Below, piece after piece: positions 7,413 to 17,385 of a stretch of DNA of 64,000 nucleotides (position 1 is its first letter; each line of letters opens with the position of its first letter). The stretch is from positions 2,232,001 through 2,296,000 of the forward strand of contig NZ_CP028339.1 in assembly GCF_003030465.1 (NCBI RefSeq), written 5' to 3'. The notes under the pieces are model-generated. The model did no database searches and was not told the DNA's origin. It saw only the letters and a list, made by a program, of their open reading frames with translations. The translations under genes were made by a program, and so were the position numbers. This DNA is from Thauera aromatica K172 (lineage in GTDB: Bacteria; Pseudomonadota; Gammaproteobacteria; Burkholderiales; Rhodocyclaceae).

Positions 7413-10400
7413 CTACTTCACGTTCCCGACCGCCTCCCGCCACCGCTTCAGGTACGCCTCGTGAATGTCCGAGCGGCGTTTTTCTGTCAGCTTAAGCTGC
7501 ATCCGCTTCTCGGCTTCAGTCATCATTTTGCTGTCCTTGGTGCGCTTGTCTTGCTCGTAGGTGCGTCCAAGCTGCTCCATGTACGCCTGGGTAAAGCTCC
7601 CGACGCTAATCATGACCTCGTTCGACTTCATCATCTCCGTCGCAATCTCAGGGCTCACCTTCCGCGCATCCCTGTGCGCATTGAAGGCCGGCAAGGCTTG
7701 GTTGGCCACCTCGTAGAACTTGCTCTGATCCTGGCGGAATCCGATCTCGCCATAGGCTTTGCGAAGGAAGGGCGCCTTGGTGATGTCCTCTTCGGCAATC
7801 GCATCGTAGCTGCCCGACAAGAAGGACATCGGCCCGCCAAGGTACGCACGGGCGTAGTTGCGCCACACAGAAGGCGGCATCGAAATCAAACCCTCTTCGA
7901 ACTGATTGCCCCCCGTCGCCTCATTGACGAACGCAGCCCACTTCTGCCAGCCCGTGTCGTGCATGCCGGCGCCGTACTTCTCCGAGTCGGGCTTGTGCTT
8001 GTTCCATTGCGTTTCGGGGTACAGGGGGCCGTCGCCGAATCCAGACTTGTTTGCAAAGTGCTGGTGGACCGGTGCGTAGGTGGGCGGATAGCCAGTCACC
8101 GGCATGAACGAAGTCGCGCCGGACACCGCAAGCCGAACCGCAGCACTTCCCGGCTTGATGCCGTGCGCGGCGTTCTCGCTGTTGCGATGCACGTCCACCG
8201 CAAGGGTGGCGGCGTACATCGGCACGTTCCACTGGTACGGCAGCGGAATCTTGAAGTACCGACCCGTCGAGTCGGGGATGGGCTGGCCGATGTCCTTGGC
8301 GAACGACGGCAGCACGATGATGATGTTTCGCTCCTTCTCGTACTGGGGAATCTTGTCCCAGTAGGGGATGCCGTCATCGTCGTCACCGGCCATTGCGTTC
8401 AGCACCGCAAGCGCTGCCATGCCGGCCATGCCAGCGCCGATCAGCGCCCACGCCTGGCCCTTGTGCTTGCCATGCACCAGGGTTTCGTACATGTTGTGCA
8501 CGCCCTGAACGGCCGGATTGAAGAACAGGAAGATGGAGCCGAGGCCGGCCGTCCAGGTGCCGCGGCGGTTGAAGTTGACGTTCAGGTTCTTCGCAAAGTG
8601 CGCTGCCTCGGCCTTGCTGCGCCCCGCTTCACGCATCGCCATGTAAGCCGCCAGACGGGTTGCGTTCTCAAGAGCGCCGGCATGGCCGGTGACAAGCCGC
8701 TCCAGTGCTTTCGCCGCCTTCACCGGCACGCGCCACGAGTTCTTGATCGTCAGCGACTCCATCTCTTTGACCAGCGTCTCGATCTCCTTCACCTTGCTTT
8801 CCAAGGTGTTCAGGTTCCAGAAGCCGGTCTTGCCGCCCATCGCTTTGTACTCTTCGTACAGCGGGTCTTTCGCAGCCTTCACGCCGGGGATATTCGGCAT
8901 GGCCTCGCCACGGTACGCAGCCAGCACGGCGCGCGGGTAGTTCTTGGCGAACAGGCCGGTCATGCCGATGCCTTCGCGCCCGGTAATCGAGAACAGCGCG
9001 GCCTGCAAGTCACGCGCCGGGTTGGTGTAAAGCGCAAACTCAGGCGACCAGGCGGTGTAGGACTTCGACAGGTAGCGGTTGAACGCTCCGATGTACGGGA
9101 TCGCGCCGAACTCCACGTCGTTCCAGTGGTTCGCCATCTGCTCGAACAGCTTCCGATCATGAATCTTCAGATAGACGACGTGACCCTTCACCTTCACCCC
9201 GATGGTGCCGTCGCCCTTATCGACCAGCGAATCCAGCGTCACCTTGCCGTTCTTGAAGCCCTGCTTCGTCTTCTGTGCGTCGATCTCCCACAGGTCCGGG
9301 TCGGGGTTGTCGATGATGAACTGAAGGAAGCGGTGGTTCACTTCCGTGTTCTTGGTGCCGCGAACAATTGCGCGCTCGGCGTCGAGCATGATGTTCTCGA
9401 AGAGTTGACCGGCCTTCGAGTCGCGACCTAGTGCGCGCAGGTTTTCACTGCCGCGAATGTTGAAGCCCCTGCCGGTCCCCCGAAACGTGCGCCCGTCTTC
9501 GTCAATCGTCTCGAACCCGCGCAGCGGAACCCACTTCCGGTACTTGGCGTTGTAGGCGTCGAACTCGCCCTGTGTGATGAGTCCGCTATCGAGCTGGAGC
9601 TGAAGCGTGTCGCGGGCGATTCGACGGATCGCGTCGGCCAGTCGGGCCAGCTTTGCGTCCGTCCCTTCCTGCCTGGCCTTGTCGATGATGGCCTTTGCTT
9701 CGGCGTCGGACATGCCGGAGCCCGTCTTCACGTGGGCATTGATCGACTGCATCTCAGCATTTCGCTCGGGTGCGTGCTCCGCGTAGGCATACAGCACCAC
9801 TTCGTCCAAGGAAACGCCGCTTGCCTTTACATCCTCAAGGATGGCTTTGGTCTTTTCGCCAAGCTGCTCGATGCGGTTTGACGCAACACCGTGGAAGCGG
9901 TCTTCGCCCCAGTCAAAGTTGTTCAGATCGGTAACGACGCCGCCTTGCTCTGCCACCGCTTTCACGACATCGCGAAGTCGGTTGTAGCGGTCCTGGATGC
10001 GCTCTTGCGCGGTGTCGGTTTTCTTCCAAGGGGGAAGCTCGAATCCGGCAGACCCATGCTGGGCTGGAAGCGCGGCCTGGCCGGCGCGAGAGAAATTGAG
10101 GTGGCCGCGCCCAGCTTGACCTCCGCTATCTTCAGGGATCACAATTCGGACATCCCCGGTATCGCTTCGGGCGTAGGACGGCACGATTCGATCCTTGATC
10201 GCTTCAAAATCCGTCGTACCGGGGTACTTCCTCATGCTGGTCATTGCCAGCGTCTTGCGCCCCGATCGCACCTCTTCAAGATACAGCACAGCCCCGTCAG
10301 GAAGCCGCTTCAGGCTTCCGACGATGTCCTGTCCGCGCGGCGTTTTCGCCCCCAACAGCCAAGCGTCAGGAGTGCTGACGATTTCCGGTATTGCGGAGAT

Positions 10401-13400
10401 GTCAGATTCCACCAAAGGGAGTTGGCCCCGCTTGGCCTCTGCCTTCGCGTCACCATGCCGATTAAGCGCATGGCGCACCGCGAACATGTCCGCCGTGTGT
10501 TTGAAGCTGACATCCACGGGGACGTTCTCGCGCTGCAGCAGGCTGGCCTGTTGATCTGTCACCGTCCCGAGCGTTACCGTCTTGTTCTCGTTTCCGGCAG
10601 ATCTCGCCAGGGCGACCAATCCTCGAAGGGCGCTCTTCAGTGCGTCGCCAATCCGGCTTTGCCCCGCCTGCCCTGCGACATCCCCTCTCGCCATGTCGCG
10701 CACGTTGAGCTTCGCCAGCGCCACCAGATCATCGATGCTCGGGTTCAGCGCCACGCCGCGGCGCAGACCCCAGGCGCGCACCATCGCCACGAAGTCGCGC
10801 ACGAGATCGCCGACACGCTTGCCCAGCTTGCGGTCGATCCAGTTCATCAGTGCGCCATCGACCGTCGAGAAGCCGGCTTGCCGGCCTTCGGTGACGGCCT
10901 GCTCCACGATGTAGGCTGCGGCCTCGGCCGCGTTACCCGTCTCGCCGGCGTCGTCCATGCGCTGCGCCACGCGCGTCAGGAACTCCCGCACCGGCTTCAC
11001 CGCGTTGTCACGCACCTCGATCAGCGCCAGCGCGCGCGCATCGATCTCGGCGCGCTGCTTGCCGTGGGTGGCCTCGTGCAGCAGCACGGCCGCCGCGGTG
11101 TGATCGGCGAGGTGCGGCAGCACGAGGAAGGTCAGGCCGCTGTCGCTGTCGTGAAAGCCCTGCACGTCGCCCGCATCCGAATACTGCGTGCCGTCGCCCT
11201 GCAGCGCGTGCAGCACGTCGCCCGGGTCGTTGCCCGTCTTCTCGGCATAGGCGCGCGCGATCGAGACGTCGTCGCCCTGCTCGATCAGCACCAGGCCGCC
11301 GCGCTGCCCCGCTTCGCCGCGGCCGAGCATCTGGTCGACGGCGCCGGCCAGGGAGGGCAACTGGCGCGCGACGATGGCGCGCAACGCCTCCGCGGTCATC
11401 GGCGAGGGGCGCGCGTGCGTCGCCACCGCGTTGGCCGGCGTCGGCGCGCTGGCCATCTCGGTGCCGTTGAACACCACGATCACGTCTTCATCGGCCACGT
11501 CGGCGGTCGCGCTCGGCGGCATCGCGCGGCGCTCGGCGTCGGTCATGCGCTGGCGGGCCTGTGCGTTGCGGGCTTCCACCTCTCCGGCCAGACGGCGGTA
11601 CTTTTCGGCCGGCGTGCCGGGCATCCGCCCCAGATCTCGCGAGGAATTTTCCTCCGCGAGGATGCTGGCTTCGGGTGCCGCATCGCGGCCGAGCGTGTTC
11701 AAGAACCATGCGCGCGCCTCGCCGAGACTCTCGCCGCGGTCCATGCGTGCGCGCAGCACCTTCGCGTCGTTCATCGCCTGCGGCGACGGCATGGTTTCCT
11801 CGAGGCTGGCAATGCTTCCGCCAGTCGCGAAGCCCTCAGCCTCCTGAATGCCGTGCTGGATCTCGTGCAGCAGCACCGACAGCGCATCGTCTTTGGTTCG
11901 CGCTTCGACGGTGATCTGCGGCGAGCGCCCAAACGTTTGATCGTCACCCGGATGACCTTCTTCGAACATGCCTCGCTCACGCGAACCCGGCGAGAACGAG
12001 ATCACCACGTCCATCGAGCGCAGCTCCGGGTATGCGGCAAACAGCGCAGGGTGGTCTAGGATGTCGGACAAATAAGTCGCGCGAGATCCGCCGTATTCGT
12101 CCTCGCGCATATTGACGAGGCCTGCGTCCGCATCGTTGATCTCGAAGCGCCACTTCCCGTCGGCTCCGCGGTGCCACCCGGTCTCCCGCCGCACGACTTC
12201 GGCATCCTCGCCGGCCTCGATGCGCCGCTGCGCGACATCGAGCGCCATCGTGTCGGCAGTGCGGGCGTTCTGGCCGGCGAAGGAGTAACGAAGATTGACA
12301 ACATCTTCGTCGGTGATTACTCTTGGATTGAGCCTCTTGATGGTGTTCGCCTCGGGCAATTGGAGCCCGACTGCACGAAGCCATCCTGAGGCTTTTTCTG
12401 TTTGGTAGTAGCGCAGACTGCCGCGCATCCACCGCTCGATGTCTGCGGCATCGTCCTTGCCATAGATGCTGGCGACCTTGTTGATGCGGTGAAAGCCGCC
12501 GCCCTTGGCATCGAGGTGCACCGCCACAACGACCGGGCGGTCGCTGTCGTCACGCGCGTCGACCAACGCGACCAGCGCCCCTTTCTCCGTCTTCGAGTCA
12601 AAGACCATCACCGGATCGGCCAGCAGTGCCGGCAGATCGCGCAGCGCCGCAACAGGCACGTCGTGCCCACGAATGGCCGGTCGGCTGGCCTTGTGGATCA
12701 TGCTCGACGGCATCTGAATCGGCAGCGCCCTGGCGCCCAGCGCGCGCAGCACGGCGGGGGTATCGCCTACGGTCAGATCGCTGCGCGGCGCAGTCTCCAT
12801 TGCTGCGATGCGATCAACCGCCAGCGCGTATTGCTGGGCGTCATAGGGGTCGGGCCTGAACTGCGATGAGCGGCTGAGCTTCAGCCCGCCCTGGCCCGTC
12901 AGGTTCTCCATCGGGTCCATGCCCAGCTCGAACGTGTCGGCTGCGGCTTCACTGCGACGGCGGACTTCTGCGCGCCCTTCCTCCTGGCGCTGCTTGGCTG
13001 CCGCTTCACGCTCGGCGCGGGCGTCGGCTTCCGCCTGTGCGGTCTGCTCGGCTTCGCGCTGGGCGATGTCGGCGCTGGTGTAGGTTTCGAGCGTCAGCCC
13101 TTCTTGCTGTCCTGCTGCGCCCGCTTGTGTTTGCGCTGCGCCAGTTTCACCAGCCCGTTCGCCAGTTGTTGCCGCTCCTCTGACGTCAGTCGCTTCAGCG
13201 CTTCCTGCGCCTGCTTCAGTTTGTCCGCCTGCATTTGCAATTTCCTCTTCGGTGAAACCCAACGTACGCATGGCGTCGGCTTCGGATTGTTCGGCGAAGT
13301 CTCCGAATGCGTCATCGAAGAACTCGGCTACTTCGCGAGCGTCTGGATTGTTCAGCACGGCATCGAACGACGCCTCGAAGTCATACATCGACTGATCTTC

Positions 13401-16199
13401 GGGCGCCAGATAGCCAGGATTACGCTGAGCGTCCAGCCATTCCATCATGCCCTCGATGGTGCGCGCGGATTTGACCGGAATCCATTTGCCCTGCGCGGCA
13501 TCCTCGATGTGCTGCGCAAGAACGTCCGGGCGCGCTTCCATGCCCGACAAAAACCATTCTGCGCGCGGAATCCATTTGGTGCGACTAGCCTTGCCTTCAG
13601 CATCGCGGATGAGCTTTCCACCTTGCTCTGCCCATCCGGCGTCTTGCGCCATGGCGCGAAGGTCGTCGACCACCGGCATCGCGCGCTGAGTCAGGGTAGG
13701 GTCAGGTTTCAGGCGGGAACGCGCGTCCGCCGCTTTCGCCTGTGCCTGCGCGGGATTCGGCGGGTTCGTGTCCGGAGGAATGTCCGGCTGGACCGCTTGC
13801 GCCGGCGCGGCCACGGCAGCTCCTGCGCGACGGAAAGCGGCTGCCATCGCCGAGTCCGCATGCTGATTTACACCGGCCGCCTCTGTGCGCGCCACGGCCT
13901 GGGCGATATCCTGGTCCACGGCCTCGGCGTGCAGCAGCTCGAGCTCCCTCCCCTTCTGCTCTTCGCGCTGGCGGTAGGCGTAATCTTCCTCGCGCCTGCG
14001 CAGCTCGGCCGCCGCGGCGTCGCGCGCTGCGGGGTCGGCGTGCGCGCGCGCCGTGAAGAGAAGCCCGGCCGGCGAAAGACTGGCTACGTCGAGCCGGCCC
14101 GCATGAGGCTCCGCACCGACAGGGGGGTTACGCTCGCCTTCGCTCACGTCCGTTCGGCGCCCCTCTCCCTGGTCGCCCTGCATGAACCCAGCCACGTCGC
14201 CGAACTCCGTACTGACGCGTTGCTTGGCGCCGGCGACGGCTTCCATTACCGGGCCGGCGAAGCGGGTCGACACCATCACCGCACCATCCTTGCGCGTGAG
14301 CGTCGGCGCCTCGGGGGCAACGGCCTTCACCGCCTCGGCGGCGCGCTCGCCGGTGACGATGACGTTGCCGTGGGCGTTGGCGACGGCCTCGACCTGCGCG
14401 AGCAGCGCGTCCTGGTCGACGTCGATCGTACCGGGGCGGGACGTTTGGGCGGCTGGAGCCGGTTGGCCTGCGCTGCGCACGGCGGCATTCTCGGCGCGCG
14501 TCACGGCAAGCTCCGCCGCGTCGCCGGTGGATGCGGCTTCGGCTTCGCGCTGCTGCAGGGCCTGCTCGATTGAGGCGGCAGCCTGTTGGGCAACGTCCGC
14601 CATCGCCGGCATTGCCGCCGGCGCCTCCGGGGCGACCGGCGCGGCACGTTGGACTTCGGCCCACTGCGCATTGCTCGGGTCAAGCGCCTGGCGGGCAAGG
14701 GCGTCGACCTGCCCCCGATAGGCGGCCTCGGCAGCAACCTGCTCGGGGTCCGCGGCCTGCGCCGGGGCGGCGTTGATCGCGCCCACTGCGGCGCCCATCG
14801 GCCCGGCGGCGGCCGCTTCCATCGTTCCATGGTTGGCGATCTGGCGCAGATCCAGCCCGTCGCGTGTACCCTCGACGATCTGGCCCGTCTGCGAGCCGAG
14901 GGCTTCGCTCGCGCCCTCGCCGAACTCCTGCGCCGTCTCGACGGCGGCGGTGCGCCCTGCCGCAACGACCGGATTGGCCGTGCCGGCCGTGCCGCGCGCC
15001 ACCACGCCCTCGGCGCCGCCGGCGGTCAGCTTGCCCACGGCGCGGGTGCCCAGCCCCGCGATCAGTGCCGCGGTGTACTTGGCAAGATCCCCGCCTTCGG
15101 TTTCAGCGTAGGCCGAGCCGGCGTTTGCGGCGGCGTTGGCCCACACCGCGCCGTCGGTGGCAGCCCGCTGCTGGATGCGCGCCAAGGCCCGCTCGGACAC
15201 GCGCCCGGCGTACCTGCCCGCCACCGCCTTGCCGGTGGCCGCGCCGGCGCCGCCGATGAGGAAGATCGACCCCGCGCTCGGGATCGCCACATCGGCGAGC
15301 AGATCGGGGTTCTGTACGAGGTGCTGCATCACCTGGTCGGGCGTGCCGTTGCGCACGACTTCGGCGAGTTTGGCACTCTTGCCCTGCATCTGGCGCGACT
15401 GCGACTTGCTGATGTCCTCGATCACGTCAGCGAGCGCATCCGACCCCCACTCGGCCGCGCGCCCTACCAGCGGCGCGAGCTGCAGCACGTCGAGCGCCAT
15501 CTTGCCGGTGGTGGGCGCCACCTTCGCCACCGAGCCGGCCAGGTTCACCGCGCCGCGCACAAGGTCACTGTCGCCGTGCTCTCGCGCGAGCTTGTCGGCG
15601 AGCGTGTCCGGGGTTTCGACCGCACGCGCCACCGGTGCATCAACGCCGGCAGCGCCCTGGCTCGCGGCGGTCATCGCGGCGGCATCGGCGTCCATGCCCT
15701 GCTCGATGCCACGGGCGATGCGCGACTCCTTGCGGCCGTCGAGATTCTGCGCAGCCGGCAGCCCAGCGGTGGCGGCGTCGCCCTGGCGGTACTCGGCATC
15801 CATCTGTCGGGCAAGGTCGCCCACCCAGTCCTGGCGCGCGAGCAGCCGCGGGCGCGACTCGGGGAAGCGCTCGTAGCTCTGGCGCACGAAGTCGATCGAG
15901 GCGGGGTTCGCCGGGGTCGTGCGCGGCGCAGCAGGCGGCGCCTCGAATCCGGCCATCACGGTGTCGGGCTTTTCCGGCGCGCGCTCGAACGGGGCCGCCA
16001 TGTTCTCGAACAGCTTCTTGCCGGCGGTGATCGCGCGATCGGTGAGGCTGGGCCCGGCCGGGGGGTCTTCCACATCCTCGAAGCCCGACCAGTCTTGAGC
16101 TGTTGCGTCCGGGGCCACATCCTCGAAGCCCGACCAGTCTTGAGCTGTTGCGTCCGGGGCCACATCCTCGAAGCCCGACCAGTCTTGTTCTTTCGCCAT
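7413..16199 (-). CDS. Giant polyvalent internal virion protein (2928 aa)
   Basis: Largest gene of the window, at the end of the late operon, where podoviruses place ejected internal proteins. Regions seen: 2.6 copies of a 15-residue repeat DWSGFEDVAPDATAQ at residues 5-43; glycine-rich hydrophobic stretch near 300-340; coiled, alanine-rich region 450-900; a MuF-C-like domain near 1120-1300; HEIQH (about 1443) and HEATH (about 1706) zinc-peptidase-like motifs; a phage barnase/EndoU/RelE-like (PBECR2) segment near 1920-1990; an LPD38-type C-terminal part from about 2300 with FLFFNPAVQG and a membrane-like segment near 2580-2604. Such polyvalent proteins are thought to enter the host with the DNA. 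ATG 16199 has AGAGG 8 bp upstream. Domain borders are estimates. Confidence 0.88.
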   Translation of the reverse strand: MAKEQDWSGFEDVAPDATAQDWSGFEDVAPDATAQDWSGFEDVEDPPAGPSLTDRAITAGKKLFENMAAPFERAPEKPDTVMAGFEAPPAAPRTTPANPASIDFVRQSYERFPESRPRLLARQDWVGDLARQMDAEYRQGDAATAGLPAAQNLDGRKESRIARGIEQGMDADAAAMTAASQGAAGVDAPVARAVETPDTLADKLAREHGDSDLVRGAVNLAGSVAKVAPTTGKMALDVLQLAPLVGRAAEWGSDALADVIEDISKSQSRQMQGKSAKLAEVVRNGTPDQVMQHLVQNPDLLADVAIPSAGSIFLIGGAGAATGKAVAGRYAGRVSERALARIQQRAATDGAVWANAAANAGSAYAETEGGDLAKYTAALIAGLGTRAVGKLTAGGAEGVVARGTAGTANPVVAAGRTAAVETAQEFGEGASEALGSQTGQIVEGTRDGLDLRQIANHGTMEAAAAGPMGAAVGAINAAPAQAADPEQVAAEAAYRGQVDALARQALDPSNAQWAEVQRAAPVAPEAPAAMPAMADVAQQAAASIEQALQQREAEAASTGDAAELAVTRAENAAVRSAGQPAPAAQTSRPGTIDVDQDALLAQVEAVANAHGNVIVTGERAAEAVKAVAPEAPTLTRKDGAVMVSTRFAGPVMEAVAGAKQRVSTEFGDVAGFMQGDQGEGRRTDVSEGERNPPVGAEPHAGRLDVASLSPAGLLFTARAHADPAARDAAAAELRRREEDYAYRQREEQKGRELELLHAEAVDQDIAQAVARTEAAGVNQHADSAMAAAFRRAGAAVAAPAQAVQPDIPPDTNPPNPAQAQAKAADARSRLKPDPTLTQRAMPVVDDLRAMAQDAGWAEQGGKLIRDAEGKASRTKWIPRAEWFLSGMEARPDVLAQHIEDAAQGKWIPVKSARTIEGMMEWLDAQRNPGYLAPEDQSMYDFEASFDAVLNNPDAREVAEFFDDAFGDFAEQSEADAMRTLGFTEEEIANAGGQTEAGAGSAEATDVRGAATTGERAGETGAAQTQAGAAGQQEGLTLETYTSADIAQREAEQTAQAEADARAEREAAAKQRQEEGRAEVRRRSEAAADTFELGMDPMENLTGQGGLKLSRSSQFRPDPYDAQQYALAVDRIAAMETAPRSDLTVGDTPAVLRALGARALPIQMPSSMIHKASRPAIRGHDVPVAALRDLPALLADPVMVFDSKTEKGALVALVDARDDSDRPVVVAVHLDAKGGGFHRINKVASIYGKDDAADIERWMRGSLRYYQTEKASGWLRAVGLQLPEANTIKRLNPRVITDEDVVNLRYSFAGQNARTADTMALDVAQRRIEAGEDAEVVRRETGWHRGADGKWRFEINDADAGLVNMREDEYGGSRATYLSDILDHPALFAAYPELRSMDVVISFSPGSRERGMFEEGHPGDDQTFGRSPQITVEARTKDDALSVLLHEIQHGIQEAEGFATGGSIASLEETMPSPQAMNDAKVLRARMDRGESLGEARAWFLNTLGRDAAPEASILAEENSSRDLGRMPGTPAEKYRRLAGEVEARNAQARQRMTDAERRAMPPSATADVADEDVIVVFNGTEMASAPTPANAVATHARPSPMTAEALRAIVARQLPSLAGAVDQMLGRGEAGQRGGLVLIEQGDDVSIARAYAEKTGNDPGDVLHALQGDGTQYSDAGDVQGFHDSDSGLTFLVLPHLADHTAAAVLLHEATHGKQRAEIDARALALIEVRDNAVKPVREFLTRVAQRMDDAGETGNAAEAAAYIVEQAVTEGRQAGFSTVDGALMNWIDRKLGKRVGDLVRDFVAMVRAWGLRRGVALNPSIDDLVALAKLNVRDMARGDVAGQAGQSRIGDALKSALRGLVALARSAGNENKTVTLGTVTDQQASLLQRENVPVDVSFKHTADMFAVRHALNRHGDAKAEAKRGQLPLVESDISAIPEIVSTPDAWLLGAKTPRGQDIVGSLKRLPDGAVLYLEEVRSGRKTLAMTSMRKYPGTTDFEAIKDRIVPSYARSDTGDVRIVIPEDSGGQAGRGHLNFSRAGQAALPAQHGSAGFELPPWKKTDTAQERIQDRYNRLRDVVKAVAEQGGVVTDLNNFDWGEDRFHGVASNRIEQLGEKTKAILEDVKASGVSLDEVVLYAYAEHAPERNAEMQSINAHVKTGSGMSDAEAKAIIDKARQEGTDAKLARLADAIRRIARDTLQLQLDSGLITQGEFDAYNAKYRKWVPLRGFETIDEDGRTFRGTGRGFNIRGSENLRALGRDSKAGQLFENIMLDAERAIVRGTKNTEVNHRFLQFIIDNPDPDLWEIDAQKTKQGFKNGKVTLDSLVDKGDGTIGVKVKGHVVYLKIHDRKLFEQMANHWNDVEFGAIPYIGAFNRYLSKSYTAWSPEFALYTNPARDLQAALFSITGREGIGMTGLFAKNYPRAVLAAYRGEAMPNIPGVKAAKDPLYEEYKAMGGKTGFWNLNTLESKVKEIETLVKEMESLTIKNSWRVPVKAAKALERLVTGHAGALENATRLAAYMAMREAGRSKAEAAHFAKNLNVNFNRRGTWTAGLGSIFLFFNPAVQGVHNMYETLVHGKHKGQAWALIGAGMAGMAALAVLNAMAGDDDDGIPYWDKIPQYEKERNIIIVLPSFAKDIGQPIPDSTGRYFKIPLPYQWNVPMYAATLAVDVHRNSENAAHGIKPGSAAVRLAVSGATSFMPVTGYPPTYAPVHQHFANKSGFGDGPLYPETQWNKHKPDSEKYGAGMHDTGWQKWAAFVNEATGGNQFEEGLISMPPSVWRNYARAYLGGPMSFLSGSYDAIAEEDITKAPFLRKAYGEIGFRQDQSKFYEVANQALPAFNAHRDARKVSPEIATEMMKSNEVMISVGSFTQAYMEQLGRTYEQDKRTKDSKMMTEAEKRMQLKLTEKRRSDIHEAYLKRWREAVGNVK
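13094..13234 (-). CDS. Possible embedded overlapping gene inside the giant gene
   Basis: A 46-residue frame, same strand but shifted relative to the giant gene: MQADKLKQAQEALKRLTSEE then RQQLANGLVKLAQRKHKRAQ. It looks like a charged amphipathic helix. AGAGGA lies 8 bp before its ATG. In this stretch the giant protein is a low-complexity G/A/T/E sequence, so the shifted frame looks more protein-like than the main one. It may be a real internal gene or the trace of an old double frameshift. Confidence 0.35.
   Translation of the reverse strand: MQADKLKQAQEALKRLTSEERQQLANGLVKLAQRKHKRAQQDSKKG
16071..16186. repeat. 45-bp tandem repeat at the 5' end of the giant gene
   Basis: Unit beginning CACATCCTCGAAGCCCGACC, copies at 16071-16115, 16116-16160 and a partial copy to 16186, identical to each other. 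It keeps the frame and encodes the DWSGFEDV repeats. Confidence 0.9.
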
Positions 16200-16252
16200 C
16201 GGAAAGCCTCTGTGCAGTGATTGCCGCAGAGGCTAAGCAAGGCCGTGCAGAA

Positions 16253-16262
16253 GGGGTGCCCT
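16253..16262 (-). promoter_or_regulatory. Late intergenic motif GGGGTGCCCT, copy 1
   Basis: Read on the coding strand as AGGGCACCCC. It lies over the stop of the upstream gene and 53 bp before the giant gene. One of five identical 10-mers found between late genes; see findings. Confidence 0.5.
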
Positions 16263-17385
16263 ATCGCGCCGGCACGCGCTTGCGCGCCCCGCTCGGCGTG
16301 ATGAACTCAGTGCCCGGGGGCAGTCGCATTGCTTCCTCTGGCGATGTGACGCTAATCGGGCCGCTGGGCTTGGGTGCCGCAGGCGCGTCGGGCTTCGTGA
16401 TCTCGGCGTAAATCTGCTTCGCAGCCGAAACCAACTCAGGCACGGTCTTCCCTGCGTTCAGATGATCGCCTTGCAACTTCGTCACAATGCTGGCGATTGC
16501 TTCTTCGGCGTTGCGCCCGCGCGCGGTGCGCACCATGTCCCAAGCGCTGGCCGTGTCTTTTGCAACGCCGTTTCGGATCAGCCATTCGGCGGTCTGGACT
16601 TCTGCCGGAACGCTGCCCGCCTTCCGGCCAGGGCGCTGTTTGGGATCGAGCAGGCGCAGTCCTTCGTTCTCGAGCCGCTGCCCAGCTGCCTCGGCGGCGT
16701 ACTTGCCGGCCTGCGCGCCGGAGGCGCCTGCCGATGCCCGCGCTGCAACGGCTTGCGCTTCGTTCTCGATCGCCTTCGATCGCAGCTCTTCCATCTTCAG
16801 CTGTCGCTCCTGGTCGGCAAGGATGTCGTCGGCGCCGAGAATGGAGCCGAGCTGCATCATGGTGAAGCTGCGCACCGGCGTGCCGTCCTCGCCCACCACG
16901 GCGAAGAGCTGGCTCGGCCGCCCGAATTCGTCCGCGCCCTGCGTTGGCTGCACGGTCACGCGCCGGCCGAAGCTTTGCGAAAGCGCATCGCCCAGCTTGC
17001 CTGCATCCCCCATGCGCAGCGCCGCGGTCACGCCGCGCTGGCGCAGCTCCTTGACGTTCTTCAGCAAGGGCTCGAGCTCCTCGCGCTTGGCCTTGCCGGT
17101 TTTCACGCTGCGCTTGAATATCTCGGAGCTCACCTGCAGCGGGTCGGCGTCGGCGCCCATCTCGCTCCACGTCGTCGATGCGATCTGATCGAGCTCGGAC
17201 AGCCGCTTCCGTTCGGCCTGCTTCGTGTCGCGATCCTGGCGCTGCCAGTCCTGATCCTGCTGCAGCATCGACAGCCGCGCCTGGTTCTGCCGCAGCTGCA
17301 TGTCCTGCGCGTTCTTCTGCTGCTGGAACTGCGCTCCAGCCATCAGCCCCTGGCCGATGCCGCCGAGTAGGTTCAATCCGCTCAT
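16261..17385 (-). CDS. Internal virion / structural protein, coiled-coil
   Basis: A 374-residue protein starting MSGLNLLGGIGQGLMAGAQF. Residues 20-70 are Gln/Arg-rich and predicted coiled coil; the middle is mixed and the end Pro-rich. Glycine-rich amphipathic N-termini are common in podovirus ejection proteins. ATG 17385 overlaps the upstream stop (ATGA). It lies between another glycine-rich structural gene and the giant protein, so an internal core or ejection role is likely. No named family recognised. Confidence 0.72.
   Translation of the reverse strand: MSGLNLLGGIGQGLMAGAQFQQQKNAQDMQLRQNQARLSMLQQDQDWQRQDRDTKQAERKRLSELDQIASTTWSEMGADADPLQVSSEIFKRSVKTGKAKREELEPLLKNVKELRQRGVTAALRMGDAGKLGDALSQSFGRRVTVQPTQGADEFGRPSQLFAVVGEDGTPVRSFTMMQLGSILGADDILADQERQLKMEELRSKAIENEAQAVAARASAGASGAQAGKYAAEAAGQRLENEGLRLLDPKQRPGRKAGSVPAEVQTAEWLIRNGVAKDTASAWDMVRTARGRNAEEAIASIVTKLQGDHLNAGKTVPELVSAAKQIYAEITKPDAPAAPKPSGPISVTSPEEAMRLPPGTEFITPSGARKRVPAR

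Noticed and set aside
9891-12059. 722-residue plus-strand frame inside the giant gene
   Set aside because: Arg/His-rich antisense shadow, no ribosome site or domain.
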